In this document: positions 35,978 through 43,659 of the stretch, one piece after another
How the letters are laid out: every line of letters begins with the position of its first letter
How positions within the stretch are numbered: position 1 is the stretch's first letter
Source: Betaproteobacteria bacterium
Lineage (GTDB): Bacteria; Pseudomonadota; Gammaproteobacteria; Burkholderiales; UBA6910
Length of the DNA stretch: 64,000 bases
Direction of reading: 5' to 3'
Assembly: GCA_016183615.1 (NCBI GenBank)
Contig: JACPEG010000063.1
Location: forward strand, 1-64,000
The notes under the pieces: generated by a model
The model's input: only the letters and a program-made list of their open reading frames with translations
The model's database searches: none
What the model was told of the DNA's origin: nothing
Translations under genes and position numbers: made by a program

Positions 35978-36622
35978 TTACTCCCGCACCCACTCAATCA
36001 CCGGCCCCCACTGCTCCCGGTCCCGGTCGGAGACGTAATGCGGCAAATCGAAAATGCCCTCTCCCGCGAAGGCGGCGTTGACGTAGACCATGGTGTCGCG
36101 CAGGTAGGTGAGCACCGGCAGGTCGTATTGCTGGAGGAATTGCTCCAGGGTGGTGGCGGCGCGGGTGCGGGGGTCGACGCGCATGCCCACCACGCCGATG
36201 AAAGTCCGGTGCTTGCGCACTGCTTTTTCTTCCATCAGGCCGTCGAGAAAGTCCTGGGTGGCGGCCATGTCGAAGGCCGAGGGCTGCACCGGCACCAAAA
36301 TCTTGTGGGCGAGGCGCACGGCGTGGGCGAGGTTCTTGCCGTGGAGGCCGGCGGCGGAGTCGAGGATCATCCAGGCGCCGTCGCCCTTCAGCTTGGGGAG
36401 ATGGGTGTCGTCCTGCTGGTCGAGGCGGCGGATGGCGGGGAAGGAGGCGGGGCGGAGGTTGAGCCACTCCAGCGCCGAGCGCTGGCGGTCCAGATCCCAG
36501 AGATAGACGCGTTCGTTCTGGTTGGCGAGGTAGCTGGCGAGGTTGACGGCGAGCGTGGTCTTGCCGCACCCGCCCTTGGGATTGGCCACCAGGATAGCCC
36601 GCATGTTGTCTGCGTTTTTCAT
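35978..36622 (-). CDS. ParA-family (Soj/MinD-like) ATPase
   Basis: 214-aa P-loop ATPase with the deviant Walker A motif KGGCGKTTLAVNLA near residue 16, Walker A' LWDLDRQRSALEW and Walker B MILDSAAG. The DNA-binding extension of plasmid ParA proteins is absent. No ParB partner gene is adjacent. An internal ATG (MRAILVANPKGG, 36604) may be the true start. It lies downstream of scpB across a repeat-filled gap. Its function (cargo or chromosome positioning) cannot be fixed from sequence. Its 3' end has been copied to 34571-34783. Confidence 0.85.
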   Translation of the reverse strand: MKNADNMRAILVANPKGGCGKTTLAVNLASYLANQNERVYLWDLDRQRSALEWLNLRPASFPAIRRLDQQDDTHLPKLKGDGAWMILDSAAGLHGKNLAHAVRLAHKILVPVQPSAFDMAATQDFLDGLMEEKAVRKHRTFIGVVGMRVDPRTRAATTLEQFLQQYDLPVLTYLRDTMVYVNAAFAGEGIFDLPHYVSDRDREQWGPVIEWVRE

Positions 36623-36659
36623 GGTCCTCCCCGGACAGCTTGCGGTCCCGTCGATGGGA

Positions 36660-36797
36660 ACCGCCGTTTTTAGTGCCAGAGTGTTGGGCTTCGCACGGCG
36701 AAGCCCAATCTACGAACCAACGTCCGGTGCGTGGGACGCACCCTACGAACCACGGCACCCCCACCCTGCCCTCCCCCATCGAGGGGGAGGGAATTAC
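36660..36797. repeat. Three palindromic repeat types between scpB and parA
   Basis: TTGGGCTTCGC facing GCGAAGCCCAA (36684-36709), GGTGCGTGGGACGCACC (36726-36742) and a C-run/G-run palindrome (about 36770-36790) lie in series. Members of each family recur at several other gaps of this window. No gene is seen. Confidence 0.75.
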
Positions 36798-37622
36798 TTA
36801 GCCGCCGGCGCCGGCGACGCGATGTTCCTGGAGGGGGGCCGCGTCTTCCGGCTCTTCGCCCGGGGATTCGATGGATTCGCCCTTGCGCATTTCAGACACT
36901 GGCTCTTCGGGTGCGGACTCCATGGATTCGGCTTCGCGGGGCGATTCGAGCAGTTCTTCGGGTTGCGCGCCTTCGGCTGCGCCCTCCTCGCCGGCTGACA
37001 GGGTTTCCGTTTCCGTCAGCGCCGGTTCCGTCCCCGGCAGCGGAAGATTCACCCCCGCGCCCTCGCGCTCGACCAGGGTGCCCAGGTCTTCGAGCGGCGG
37101 CAGCTCTTCGAGGGAGCGCAGGTTGAGGTCGTCGAGGAATTGTTTGGTGGTGGCGTAGAGCGCCGGGTGGCCGGGGACTTCGCGGTGGCCGATGGCTTCG
37201 ATCCAGCCCCGCTCCTCCAGGGTCTTGATGATGGGCGTCGAGACCGTCACGCCGCGGATTTCCTCGATGTCGCCGCGGGTCACCGGCTGCTTGTAGGCGA
37301 TGATGGCGAGCGTTTCCATGACTGCCCGCGAGTAGCGCGGCAGCTTCCGGGGATTGAGCTTGTCGAGGTAGCCCTGGTATTCGGGCCGGGAGCGGAAGCG
37401 CCAGCCGGAGGCGACGTTGGTAAGCTCCACGCCGCGGCCCTCCCAGTCCTGCTTCAGTTCCTCCAGCACCTTGCGCAGGGTTTCGCTGGAGAGTTCCTCC
37501 TCGAACAGCTTTTTCAGGTCGGAAAGCGACAACGGCTCCTGGCTGGTGAGGAGCGCCGTCTCCAGGATTTTCTTCACTTCCTGGAGATCAGGCAGCGGTG
37601 AGGAAATGGGTTGATCGGACAT
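36798..37622 (-). CDS. scpB: ScpB, condensin subunit
   Basis: Winged-helix kite protein that, with ScpA and Smc, organises and segregates the chromosome. The start at 37622 (MSDQPISSPLPDLQEV) is preferred to an ATG four codons upstream. Two winged-helix domains occupy about residues 15-185 (YSRAVMETLAIIAYKQPVTR and VPGHPALYATTKQFLDDL). An unusually long acidic tail (about 90 residues rich in E, P and S) follows. Overlaps the 3' end of scpA by about 35 bp. Confidence 0.94.
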   Translation of the reverse strand: MSDQPISSPLPDLQEVKKILETALLTSQEPLSLSDLKKLFEEELSSETLRKVLEELKQDWEGRGVELTNVASGWRFRSRPEYQGYLDKLNPRKLPRYSRAVMETLAIIAYKQPVTRGDIEEIRGVTVSTPIIKTLEERGWIEAIGHREVPGHPALYATTKQFLDDLNLRSLEELPPLEDLGTLVEREGAGVNLPLPGTEPALTETETLSAGEEGAAEGAQPEELLESPREAESMESAPEEPVSEMRKGESIESPGEEPEDAAPLQEHRVAGAGG

Positions 37623-38391
37623 AGATGGCACCATAGGTTTCCTGCTGGGTCACTTCCACCAGGGTTTCCCTGGCCAGCTCCAGCAGGGCGAGAAACGTCA
37701 CCACCAGCTCGGCGACGCCGGCCGACGGGCTGAACAGTTCGGCGAATTCCACGTATTCGTGGCCCGAGAGGCGCTTCAGGATGCGGGTCATGTGCGCGCG
37801 CACCGACAGCTCCTCGCGGGTGACGCGGTGGTGGCGCGAAAGCTTGGCCCGCGAGACGAGCCCCAGCCAGGCGAGCTTGAGGTCGTCGGGGTCCACTTGA
37901 GGCAGGCGCATTACCGCGGTCTGCTCGATCCACACTTCCACCAGCGCGAAGTCGCGCAGCGCCTGGGGCAGCTCGTTCAGCCGCAGCGAGGCGAGCTTCA
38001 TCTTTTCGTACTCCATCAGCCGCCGCACCAGCTCGGCACGCGGATCTTCCACTTCCGCTTCGCCCGGCGCCGCGGGCCGCGGCAGGAGCATGCGCGACTT
38101 GATCTCGATTAGCACCGCCGCCATCAGCAGGTAATCGGCCGCGAGCTCCAGCTGGTGGGCACGCATCATCTCGACATACTCCATGTACTGGGCCGTGACT
38201 TTGGCCATGGGGATGTCGAGGACGTTGAGGTTCTGCTTGCGGATGAGGTAGAGCAGCAGGTCCAGGGGCCCCTCGAAGGCTTCGAGAAAGACCTCCAGGG
38301 CGTCGGGAGGGATGTACAGGTCCTGGGGGACCTCCAGCAGCGGCTCGCCGTAGATTCTGGCGACCGGGGCGGGAGCGAGGGCTTCAATCAT
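37588..38391 (-). CDS. scpA: ScpA, kleisin subunit of condensin
   Basis: Bridges the Smc heads (267 aa). The N-terminal kleisin helix region is FEGPLDLLLYLIRKQNLNVL, then MAKVTAQYMEYVEMM, with a C-terminal winged helix near ELVVTFLALLELARETLVEV. Length and motifs are normal for the family. It overlaps scpB, so the two subunits are translationally linked. A 415-bp repeat-filled gap separates it from trpS. Confidence 0.95.
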   Translation of the reverse strand: MIEALAPAPVARIYGEPLLEVPQDLYIPPDALEVFLEAFEGPLDLLLYLIRKQNLNVLDIPMAKVTAQYMEYVEMMRAHQLELAADYLLMAAVLIEIKSRMLLPRPAAPGEAEVEDPRAELVRRLMEYEKMKLASLRLNELPQALRDFALVEVWIEQTAVMRLPQVDPDDLKLAWLGLVSRAKLSRHHRVTREELSVRAHMTRILKRLSGHEYVEFAELFSPSAGVAELVVTFLALLELARETLVEVTQQETYGAIYVRSTHFLTAA

Positions 38392-38806
38392 CGCGCAATT
38401 TTACTTGAATTGACGGGGCCGGAGCGAGCCGGATTAGGGACAGGGATTTCAAGGCCTTAGCAAGGCCGCTGCGGAGGGCGCACCCTACAGCTCCAGGGTC
38501 GCGAACGAATGAGTCTCGAATGAATGGGGCGGGAAGGATTGGGTCGCGAATGAATTCGCTCCTACAGGGGTTGTAGGAGGGAATTTATTCCCGACCTCCC
38601 CGACATGTTACAGAGGTTGTAGGAGGGAATTTATTCCCGACCTCCCCGACATGTTACAGAGGTTGTAGGAGGGAATTTATTCCCGACCTCCCCGACCTCC
38701 CAGAGCTTGGCGTACATCTCACCCACGGCCGAGTTAAGGGGCCGCTTGCCGGCCCGCTTCAACCCGGCCGGTTAAACCGGCGCGCAGCGTCCGGGTTTAA
38801 CCGGAT
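38392..38806. repeat. Repeat-filled gap with a 46-bp tandem repeat
   Basis: No gene seen. A 46-bp unit (TTGTAGGAGGGAATTTATTC, then a CCGACCTCC-rich half) starts at 38571, 38617 and 38663; the third copy is partial. Just before it, at about 38547-38570, lies a related element, GAATGAATTCGCTCC, seen also at 21509. GGTTAAACCGG-type inverted sequences follow at 38765-38805, close to the trpS stop, and may form its terminator. Confidence 0.8.
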
Positions 38807-40009
38807 TTAGCCATAATTCAGCCCCATCGCGTCCTTCACCTCGCGCAGGGTCTCCTGCGCGAGCTTGGAGGCTTTTTCGCAGCCGTCGGCGATGATGCTG
38901 CGCACCAGCGTCGGGTCTTCCTGGTACATCTTCGCCCGCTCCCGCATGGGCTTCTGCTCCTCCAGCACCGCGTCGATCACCGGCTGCTTGCAGTCCAGGC
39001 AGCCAAAGCGCGCGTTTTTGCAGCCGTCCTGCACCCAGTCCTGGGTTTTCTGGTCCGAGTAGACCAGGTGGAACTGCCACACCGGGCACTTGGCGGGGTC
39101 GCCGGGATCGGTGCGGCGCACCCGCGCCGGGTCGGTGGGCATGGTGCGGATCTTCTTCACCACGCTGTCCGCCTCCTCGCGCAGCGTGATGGTGTTTTCA
39201 TAGGACTTGGACATCTTCTGGCCGTCGAGCCCCGGCATCTTGGAGGTTTCCGTGAGCAGCGCCTCGGGCTCGGTGAGGATCATCTTGCCGGTGCCTTCGA
39301 GATATCCGAACAGCCGCTCGCGGTCGCCCAGGGCCAGGTTCTGGGCCTCCTCCAGCAGCGCCTTGCCCTGCTCCAGCGCCGTTTCATCCCCTTGCTCCTG
39401 GTAGCGGGTGCGGACTTCCCGGTAGAGCTTGGCCCGCTTGGCGCCCAGTTTCTTCACCGCCTTTTCCGCCTTGTCCTCGAAGCCCGGCTCGCGGCCGTAG
39501 ATGTGGTTGAAGCGGCGCGCGATCTCGCGGGTGAATTCCACATGGGGCACCTGGTCATCGCCCACCGGCACGCGGTTGGCGCGGTAAATCAGGATGTCGG
39601 CGCTCTGCAAGAGCGGATAGCCCAGGAAGCCGTAGGTCGAGAGGTCCTTGTCGGAGAGCTTTTCCTGCTGGTCCTTGTAGGTGGGCACGCGCTCGAGCCA
39701 GCCGAGCGGCGTGATCATGGAGAGCAGCAGGTGCAGCTCCGCGTGCTCCGGCACCCGCGACTGGATGAACAGCGTCGCCGCCGCCGGATCGATGCCCGCC
39801 GCCAGCCAGTCGATCACCATGTCCCACACGTTCAGCTCGATGATCTCCGGCGTGTCGTAGTGGGTGGTGAGCGCGTGCCAGTCGGCCACGAAGAACAGGC
39901 ACTCGAACTCGCGCTGCAGGTTCACCCAGTTCTTGAGCACCCCGTGGTAATGGCCCAGGTGCAGCGCCCCCGTGGGACGCATGCCGGACAACACGCGGTC
40001 GACGTACAT
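38807..40009 (-). CDS. trpS: TrpS, tryptophanyl-tRNA synthetase
   Basis: Class I synthetase (400 aa) that charges tRNA-Trp. The HIGH-type motif is GALHLGHYHGVL near residue 15, and KMSKS appears in GLDGQKMSKSYENTI near 240. It is longer than the roughly 330-aa E. coli enzyme; the extra length lies in the middle (LGAKRAKLYREVRTRYQEQG), a form found in many betaproteobacteria. It starts 3 bp after the M50 protease gene. Confidence 0.95.
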   Translation of the reverse strand: MYVDRVLSGMRPTGALHLGHYHGVLKNWVNLQREFECLFFVADWHALTTHYDTPEIIELNVWDMVIDWLAAGIDPAAATLFIQSRVPEHAELHLLLSMITPLGWLERVPTYKDQQEKLSDKDLSTYGFLGYPLLQSADILIYRANRVPVGDDQVPHVEFTREIARRFNHIYGREPGFEDKAEKAVKKLGAKRAKLYREVRTRYQEQGDETALEQGKALLEEAQNLALGDRERLFGYLEGTGKMILTEPEALLTETSKMPGLDGQKMSKSYENTITLREEADSVVKKIRTMPTDPARVRRTDPGDPAKCPVWQFHLVYSDQKTQDWVQDGCKNARFGCLDCKQPVIDAVLEEQKPMRERAKMYQEDPTLVRSIIADGCEKASKLAQETLREVKDAMGLNYG

Positions 40010-40012
40010 TTT

Positions 40013-40672
40013 TCAGACTCCGAGCAGCAGCTGTAGCAGGTAGATGGTGAGGACAATCACCGGCCCGATGACGGCCCACAGCACCCCGGTGAAAATCAGC
40101 ACGATCAGGATCATGAAGCCATAGGGCTCGATCCTCGAGAACTGCCAGGCCAGGCGGTGCGGCAGCAGGCTGACCGCGATGCGCCCGCCATCGAGCGGCG
40201 GCACCGGCAGCAGGTTCAGCACCATCAGCACCACGTTGATCTCGATGCCGGCCTTGCCCATCAGCGTCATGGGCAGCGCCAAGCTGGAGTCGGGCATCAT
40301 CACCGCCACCTTGATCACCAGCGCCCAGAACACCGCCATCAGCAGGTTGGCCCCGGGGCCCGCCGCCGCCACCCACAGCATGTCGCGCTTGGGGTTGCGG
40401 AGCTTGCCGAAATTGACCGGCACCGGCTTGGCCCAGCCGAACAGGATGCCGGGCCCGCCCGAGATCTTGGAGATCGCGAGCAGCAGCAGCGGCACCACGA
40501 TGGTGCCCATGGGGTCGATGTGGCGCAGGGGATTGAGGCTGACGCGCCCCTGGGCGTGGGCGGTGAGATCGCCGAAGTGCTTGGCCACGTAGCCGTGGGC
40601 CGCCTCGTGGAGCGTGATGGCGAAGATCACCGGCAAAGCCCAGATCGACGCGGTCTGGATGAATTCGGACAT
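40013..40672 (-). CDS. M50 site-2-protease-like membrane metalloprotease
   Basis: 219-aa integral membrane protein. The zinc-binding motif is ITLHEAAHGYVAKHFGD (HEXXH, near residue 22), and the third-ligand region is NLLPVPPLDGGRIAV (NxxPxxxLDGG, about residue 150). This is the short form without a PDZ domain; substrates are unknown. It is packed between yciO and trpS with gaps of 4 and 3 bp, a cluster order seen in other betaproteobacteria. Confidence 0.92.
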   Translation of the reverse strand: MSEFIQTASIWALPVIFAITLHEAAHGYVAKHFGDLTAHAQGRVSLNPLRHIDPMGTIVVPLLLLAISKISGGPGILFGWAKPVPVNFGKLRNPKRDMLWVAAAGPGANLLMAVFWALVIKVAVMMPDSSLALPMTLMGKAGIEINVVLMVLNLLPVPPLDGGRIAVSLLPHRLAWQFSRIEPYGFMILIVLIFTGVLWAVIGPVIVLTIYLLQLLLGV

Positions 40673-40676
40673 GGCG

Positions 40677-41309
40677 TCAGATACCCTCGGCGATCCCCAA
40701 CGGGGCCAGGCTGCCCCGGCCCTTGCGTGCGACGAGCGGCACCTCCTCGGTCAAGTCCACCACGGTGGTCATCTCCAGGCCGCAGGGGCCGCCGTCGATC
40801 ACCAGGTCCACCTGGCGCTCCAGCCGCTCGCGGATTTCCTGGGCGTCGTTCAGGGGATACTCATCCCCCGGCAGCAGCAGCGTGGAGGACAGCAGCGGCT
40901 CGTTGAGCTCCGCCAGCAGCGCCCGCACCACCGGGTGATCGGGCACCCGCAGCCCGATGGTGGCGCGCGGGTGCTGCAGCCGCTTCGGCACTTCCCGGGT
41001 GGCCTGCAGGAGGAAGGTGTAGCTCCCGGGCGTGGTCGCCTTCAGGGTGCGGAACTGGCGGTTGTCCACCTTCGCGTACACCGCGATCTCAGCGAGGTCG
41101 CGGCACACCAGGGTGAGATGGTGCTTCTCGTCCACCCCGCGGATGGCGCGGATGCGGGCCACGGCGTGCTTGTCACCGATGTGGCAGCCCAGGGCGTAGC
41201 AGGAATCGGTGGGATACACGATCACGCCCCCGTCGCGCACGATGGCCGCGGCCTGGCGCATGAGGCGCGGCTGGGGATTCTGTGGGTGGACGGTGAAGAA
41301 CTGGGCCAT
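40677..41309 (-). CDS. yciO: YciO, Sua5/YrdC-family protein
   Basis: 210-aa member of the Sua5/TsaC/YrdC superfamily. The start at 41309 (MAQFFTVHPQNPQPRL) aligns with E. coli YciO; the longer open frame upstream is not homologous. Typical segments are GGVIVYPTDSCYALGC, TPGSYTFLLQATREVPKR and TTVVDLT. TsaC and Sua5 make threonylcarbamoyl-AMP for tRNA t6A; YciO is a weaker or divergent relative whose role is less certain. It lies next to rnm, as in E. coli. Confidence 0.9.
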   Translation of the reverse strand: MAQFFTVHPQNPQPRLMRQAAAIVRDGGVIVYPTDSCYALGCHIGDKHAVARIRAIRGVDEKHHLTLVCRDLAEIAVYAKVDNRQFRTLKATTPGSYTFLLQATREVPKRLQHPRATIGLRVPDHPVVRALLAELNEPLLSSTLLLPGDEYPLNDAQEIRERLERQVDLVIDGGPCGLEMTTVVDLTEEVPLVARKGRGSLAPLGIAEGI

Positions 41310-41371
41310 GGCGGGACTAGCAACGCACAGCCACGCCCGGTCGGGCACAGGGGCAACTTCGCATGGGAATC

Positions 41372-42241
41372 TCAATGCAGGGCCCGGTGCTGCCACAGGG
41401 GCAGGCAGGCCGGCGGGAGTTCGGGCAGCGCCCCCAGGTCGCAGTGGCTCTCGCCGGGACCGTGAAAGTCCGATCCCCTGGAAGCGAGCAGCCCGAAGCG
41501 CTGCGCCTCGCGGGCAAACTTCAGGGATTGCTCCCGGTTGTGGCTGCTGGTGACCACCTCGATCCCGCCGCCGCCGAGATCGCGGAACTCCGAGAACAGC
41601 TCGGCGAATTCGGCGCCGGAGAGCGGGTAGCGGCCGGGATGGGCGATGACCGCCACGCCGCCCGCCGCCGCAATCCAGCCTGCGGCCTCGGCGAGGCTCG
41701 CCCACTGGTGGGACACGTAGCCCGGCTTGCCGCGGGCAAGGTATTTCCTGAACACGTCCTTCATTTCCTTCACGTGGCCCTGGGCCACCAGGAACCGGGC
41801 GAAATGGGTGCGGCCGATGAGCCTGGGGTTGGCGGCAAAGGCGTAGGCCCCTTCCAGGCCGCCGCGAATGCCGCATTTGGCCAGTGCGTCCGCGATCCGG
41901 CGGGCACGCGCCTCGCGGCCCGCGCGCACCGATGCGAGCCCCTGGGCGAGAGCGGGCACACGCGGGTCGATTCCCAGCCCCACCACGTGCACGGTCTGCT
42001 GGCGCCAGCTGACAGAGATCTCCACACCGTTGACGAGCCGGATGCCGCGATCGGCGCAAGCCGCGCGGGCTTCCTCCAGGCCGGCGGTGTCATCGTGGTC
42101 GGTGAGGGCCAGGACCTGGACGCCGCGGGAAGCGGCCCGGAGCACCAGGTCGGTGGGGGACAGCACGCCGTCGGAGGCGGTGGAATGACAGTGGAGGTCG
42201 ATGGAAACCATCGGAAGTGCTTCGGGATAAAGGCGAATCAT
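41372..42241 (-). CDS. rnm: PHP-domain nuclease (RNase AM / YciV-like)
   Basis: 289-aa PHP metallo-hydrolase. Metal ligands are seen in IDLHCHSTASDG, ALTDHDDTAG, NGVEIS, VIAHPGRY and SRGSDFHGPGE. E. coli RNase AM (YciV) trims the 5' ends of rRNA and hydrolyses 3',5'-nucleoside bisphosphates. The ATG at 42241 has AGGGAGG about 12 bases upstream; an internal ATG at 42211 directly before the PHP domain is an alternative. The rnm-yciO neighbourhood supports the call. Confidence 0.9.
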   Translation of the reverse strand: MIRLYPEALPMVSIDLHCHSTASDGVLSPTDLVLRAASRGVQVLALTDHDDTAGLEEARAACADRGIRLVNGVEISVSWRQQTVHVVGLGIDPRVPALAQGLASVRAGREARARRIADALAKCGIRGGLEGAYAFAANPRLIGRTHFARFLVAQGHVKEMKDVFRKYLARGKPGYVSHQWASLAEAAGWIAAAGGVAVIAHPGRYPLSGAEFAELFSEFRDLGGGGIEVVTSSHNREQSLKFAREAQRFGLLASRGSDFHGPGESHCDLGALPELPPACLPLWQHRALH

Positions 42242-42279
42242 AGCAAATCGCGCCCTCCCTGAGAAATCCGCTCCCCTTT

Positions 42280-42357
42280 GTAGGTTGGGCTTCGCCTGCG
42301 AAGCCCAGCCATGAGGCGCGGATTGTTGGGCTGAGGCACGGCCTCAGCCCAACCTAC
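42280..42357. repeat. Paired palindromes between rnm and the DUF1223 gene
   Basis: Two palindromes of the TTGGGCT family: TTGGGCTTCGC facing GCGAAGCCCA, then TTGGGCTGAGG facing CCTCAGCCCAA. They lie in the divergent gap between rnm and the DUF1223 gene. Confidence 0.75.
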
Positions 42358-42438
42358 GTTTCCGGAGTAAGGCAACACCCCGCAGCACGACTAAATTCCG
42401 ACTTGTTTTCATTGTCGAATGCTTTTACGGAGGACATC

Positions 42439-43233
42439 ATGATCCCGCAAGCCGCCAAGTCCCTCGCCGCCCTGCTGCTTTCTTCCTGCTGCATCGCCGC
42501 CGTCGCCGCCCCGGCCGCCACCTGCTCCGCCGTGAGCGGGGAGCGCCGGGTCGCGGTCCTGGAGCTCTACACCTCGGAAGGCTGCAACAGCTGCCCGCCC
42601 ACCGACCAGTGGGTATCCATGCTGCCTTCCAAGGGATTCGGCCCCGACCGGCTGATTCCGCTCGCCCTGCACGTGGACTACTGGAATCACCTGGGCTGGA
42701 AGGACCCCTTCTCCAAGGGCCAGTACAGCGAACGCCAGCGCTGGATGAGCCAGATCAACCAGGCCGGTTTCGTCTATACGCCCCAGGTCGTGCTCAACGG
42801 CCGGGACTACCGGCGTGGCCTGGTGTGGGATAATCTCTCCAACAGGGTGGATGTAATAAACCGCGAAAAACCGGGGGCGGATATCCGCTTGAGCGGGACA
42901 TCCGGCAACGGCGCATTCGAGGTCGCTGCGGCCTCGCAGCTCAGGACCGGCGCCGAGCGCAAGAGCACCCAGCTCTACCTCGCCCTCTACGAGAACGACC
43001 TCTCCAACGACGTGCGCGCCGGCGAAAATTCGGGAAAGAAGCTGCATCACGACTTCGTGGTGCGGGAGCTTGCCGGCCCCTTCGGATTCGACGCCTCCGG
43101 CGCGGCCAAGGTAGCGCAGCGCTTCCCGGTGCCGGAGAACTGGAAAAAAAAGGACCTGGTAACGGTGGCGTTCGTCCAGGACAGCGCAAACGGAGAAGTG
43201 CTGCAGGCGCTCGCCCTGCCGGTCTGCAACTAG
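42439..43233 (+). CDS. DUF1223 secreted thioredoxin-like protein
   Basis: 264 aa from the ATG at 42439, which has GGAGG a few bases upstream (an ATG 12 codons earlier lacks one). A signal peptide (LAALLLSSCCIAAVAAPAA) is followed by the DUF1223 core with LELYTSEGCNSCPPTD near residue 40, a CxxC motif on a thioredoxin-like fold, and YTPQVVLNGRDYR. A periplasmic redox or metal role is plausible but unproven. It precedes the archease gene by 2 bp. Confidence 0.88.
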   Translation: MIPQAAKSLAALLLSSCCIAAVAAPAATCSAVSGERRVAVLELYTSEGCNSCPPTDQWVSMLPSKGFGPDRLIPLALHVDYWNHLGWKDPFSKGQYSERQRWMSQINQAGFVYTPQVVLNGRDYRRGLVWDNLSNRVDVINREKPGADIRLSGTSGNGAFEVAAASQLRTGAERKSTQLYLALYENDLSNDVRAGENSGKKLHHDFVVRELAGPFGFDASGAAKVAQRFPVPENWKKKDLVTVAFVQDSANGEVLQALALPVCN

Positions 43234-43235
43234 CC

Positions 43236-43655
43236 ATGCTCGCCGCCCGGCCCGACGCCTACTTCGATCACGATGCCGACATCGGCATCATCGGGCGGGG
43301 CGAAACCCTGGAGCAGGCCTTCGAAGCCGCCGCCCGGGCCATGTTCGGGATCATGGCCGATCCCGCCGAGATCCGGGGGGAGACGCCGGTGCGGGTGAGC
43401 TTCGAGGAGCAGGACCTGGAACTGGCGCTGGTGACCTGGCTCAACGGACTGCTGGCGGCCGCCCGCGAAGCGGGGCTGGCGCTGGGACGCTTCAGCCTGC
43501 GCCACGAGGGCGCGAGCTGGACGGGTGAAGCGTGGGGCAGCCCCTGGGTGCCGGGACGGGACCGCGGCACCGAAGTCAAGGGCGCCACACTGACGATGCT
43601 TTCGGTGAAGCAGTCGGGCCAGGGCTGGGAGGCCCGCTGCGTGGTGGATGTGTAA
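43236..43655 (+). CDS. Archease, RtcB activator
   Basis: 139-aa archease: FDHDADIGIIGRGETLEQAF at the start, ARAMFGIM, LVTWLNGLLAAA and the C-terminal KGATLTMLSVKQ segment match the family. Archease speeds guanylylation of the RNA ligase RtcB and lets it act through many turnovers. The rtcB gene follows within a few bases in the same direction, which supports this role. Metal-binding acidic residues (D12, D14) are present. Confidence 0.93.
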   Translation: MLAARPDAYFDHDADIGIIGRGETLEQAFEAAARAMFGIMADPAEIRGETPVRVSFEEQDLELALVTWLNGLLAAAREAGLALGRFSLRHEGASWTGEAWGSPWVPGRDRGTEVKGATLTMLSVKQSGQGWEARCVVDV

Positions 43656-43659
43656 TGTA

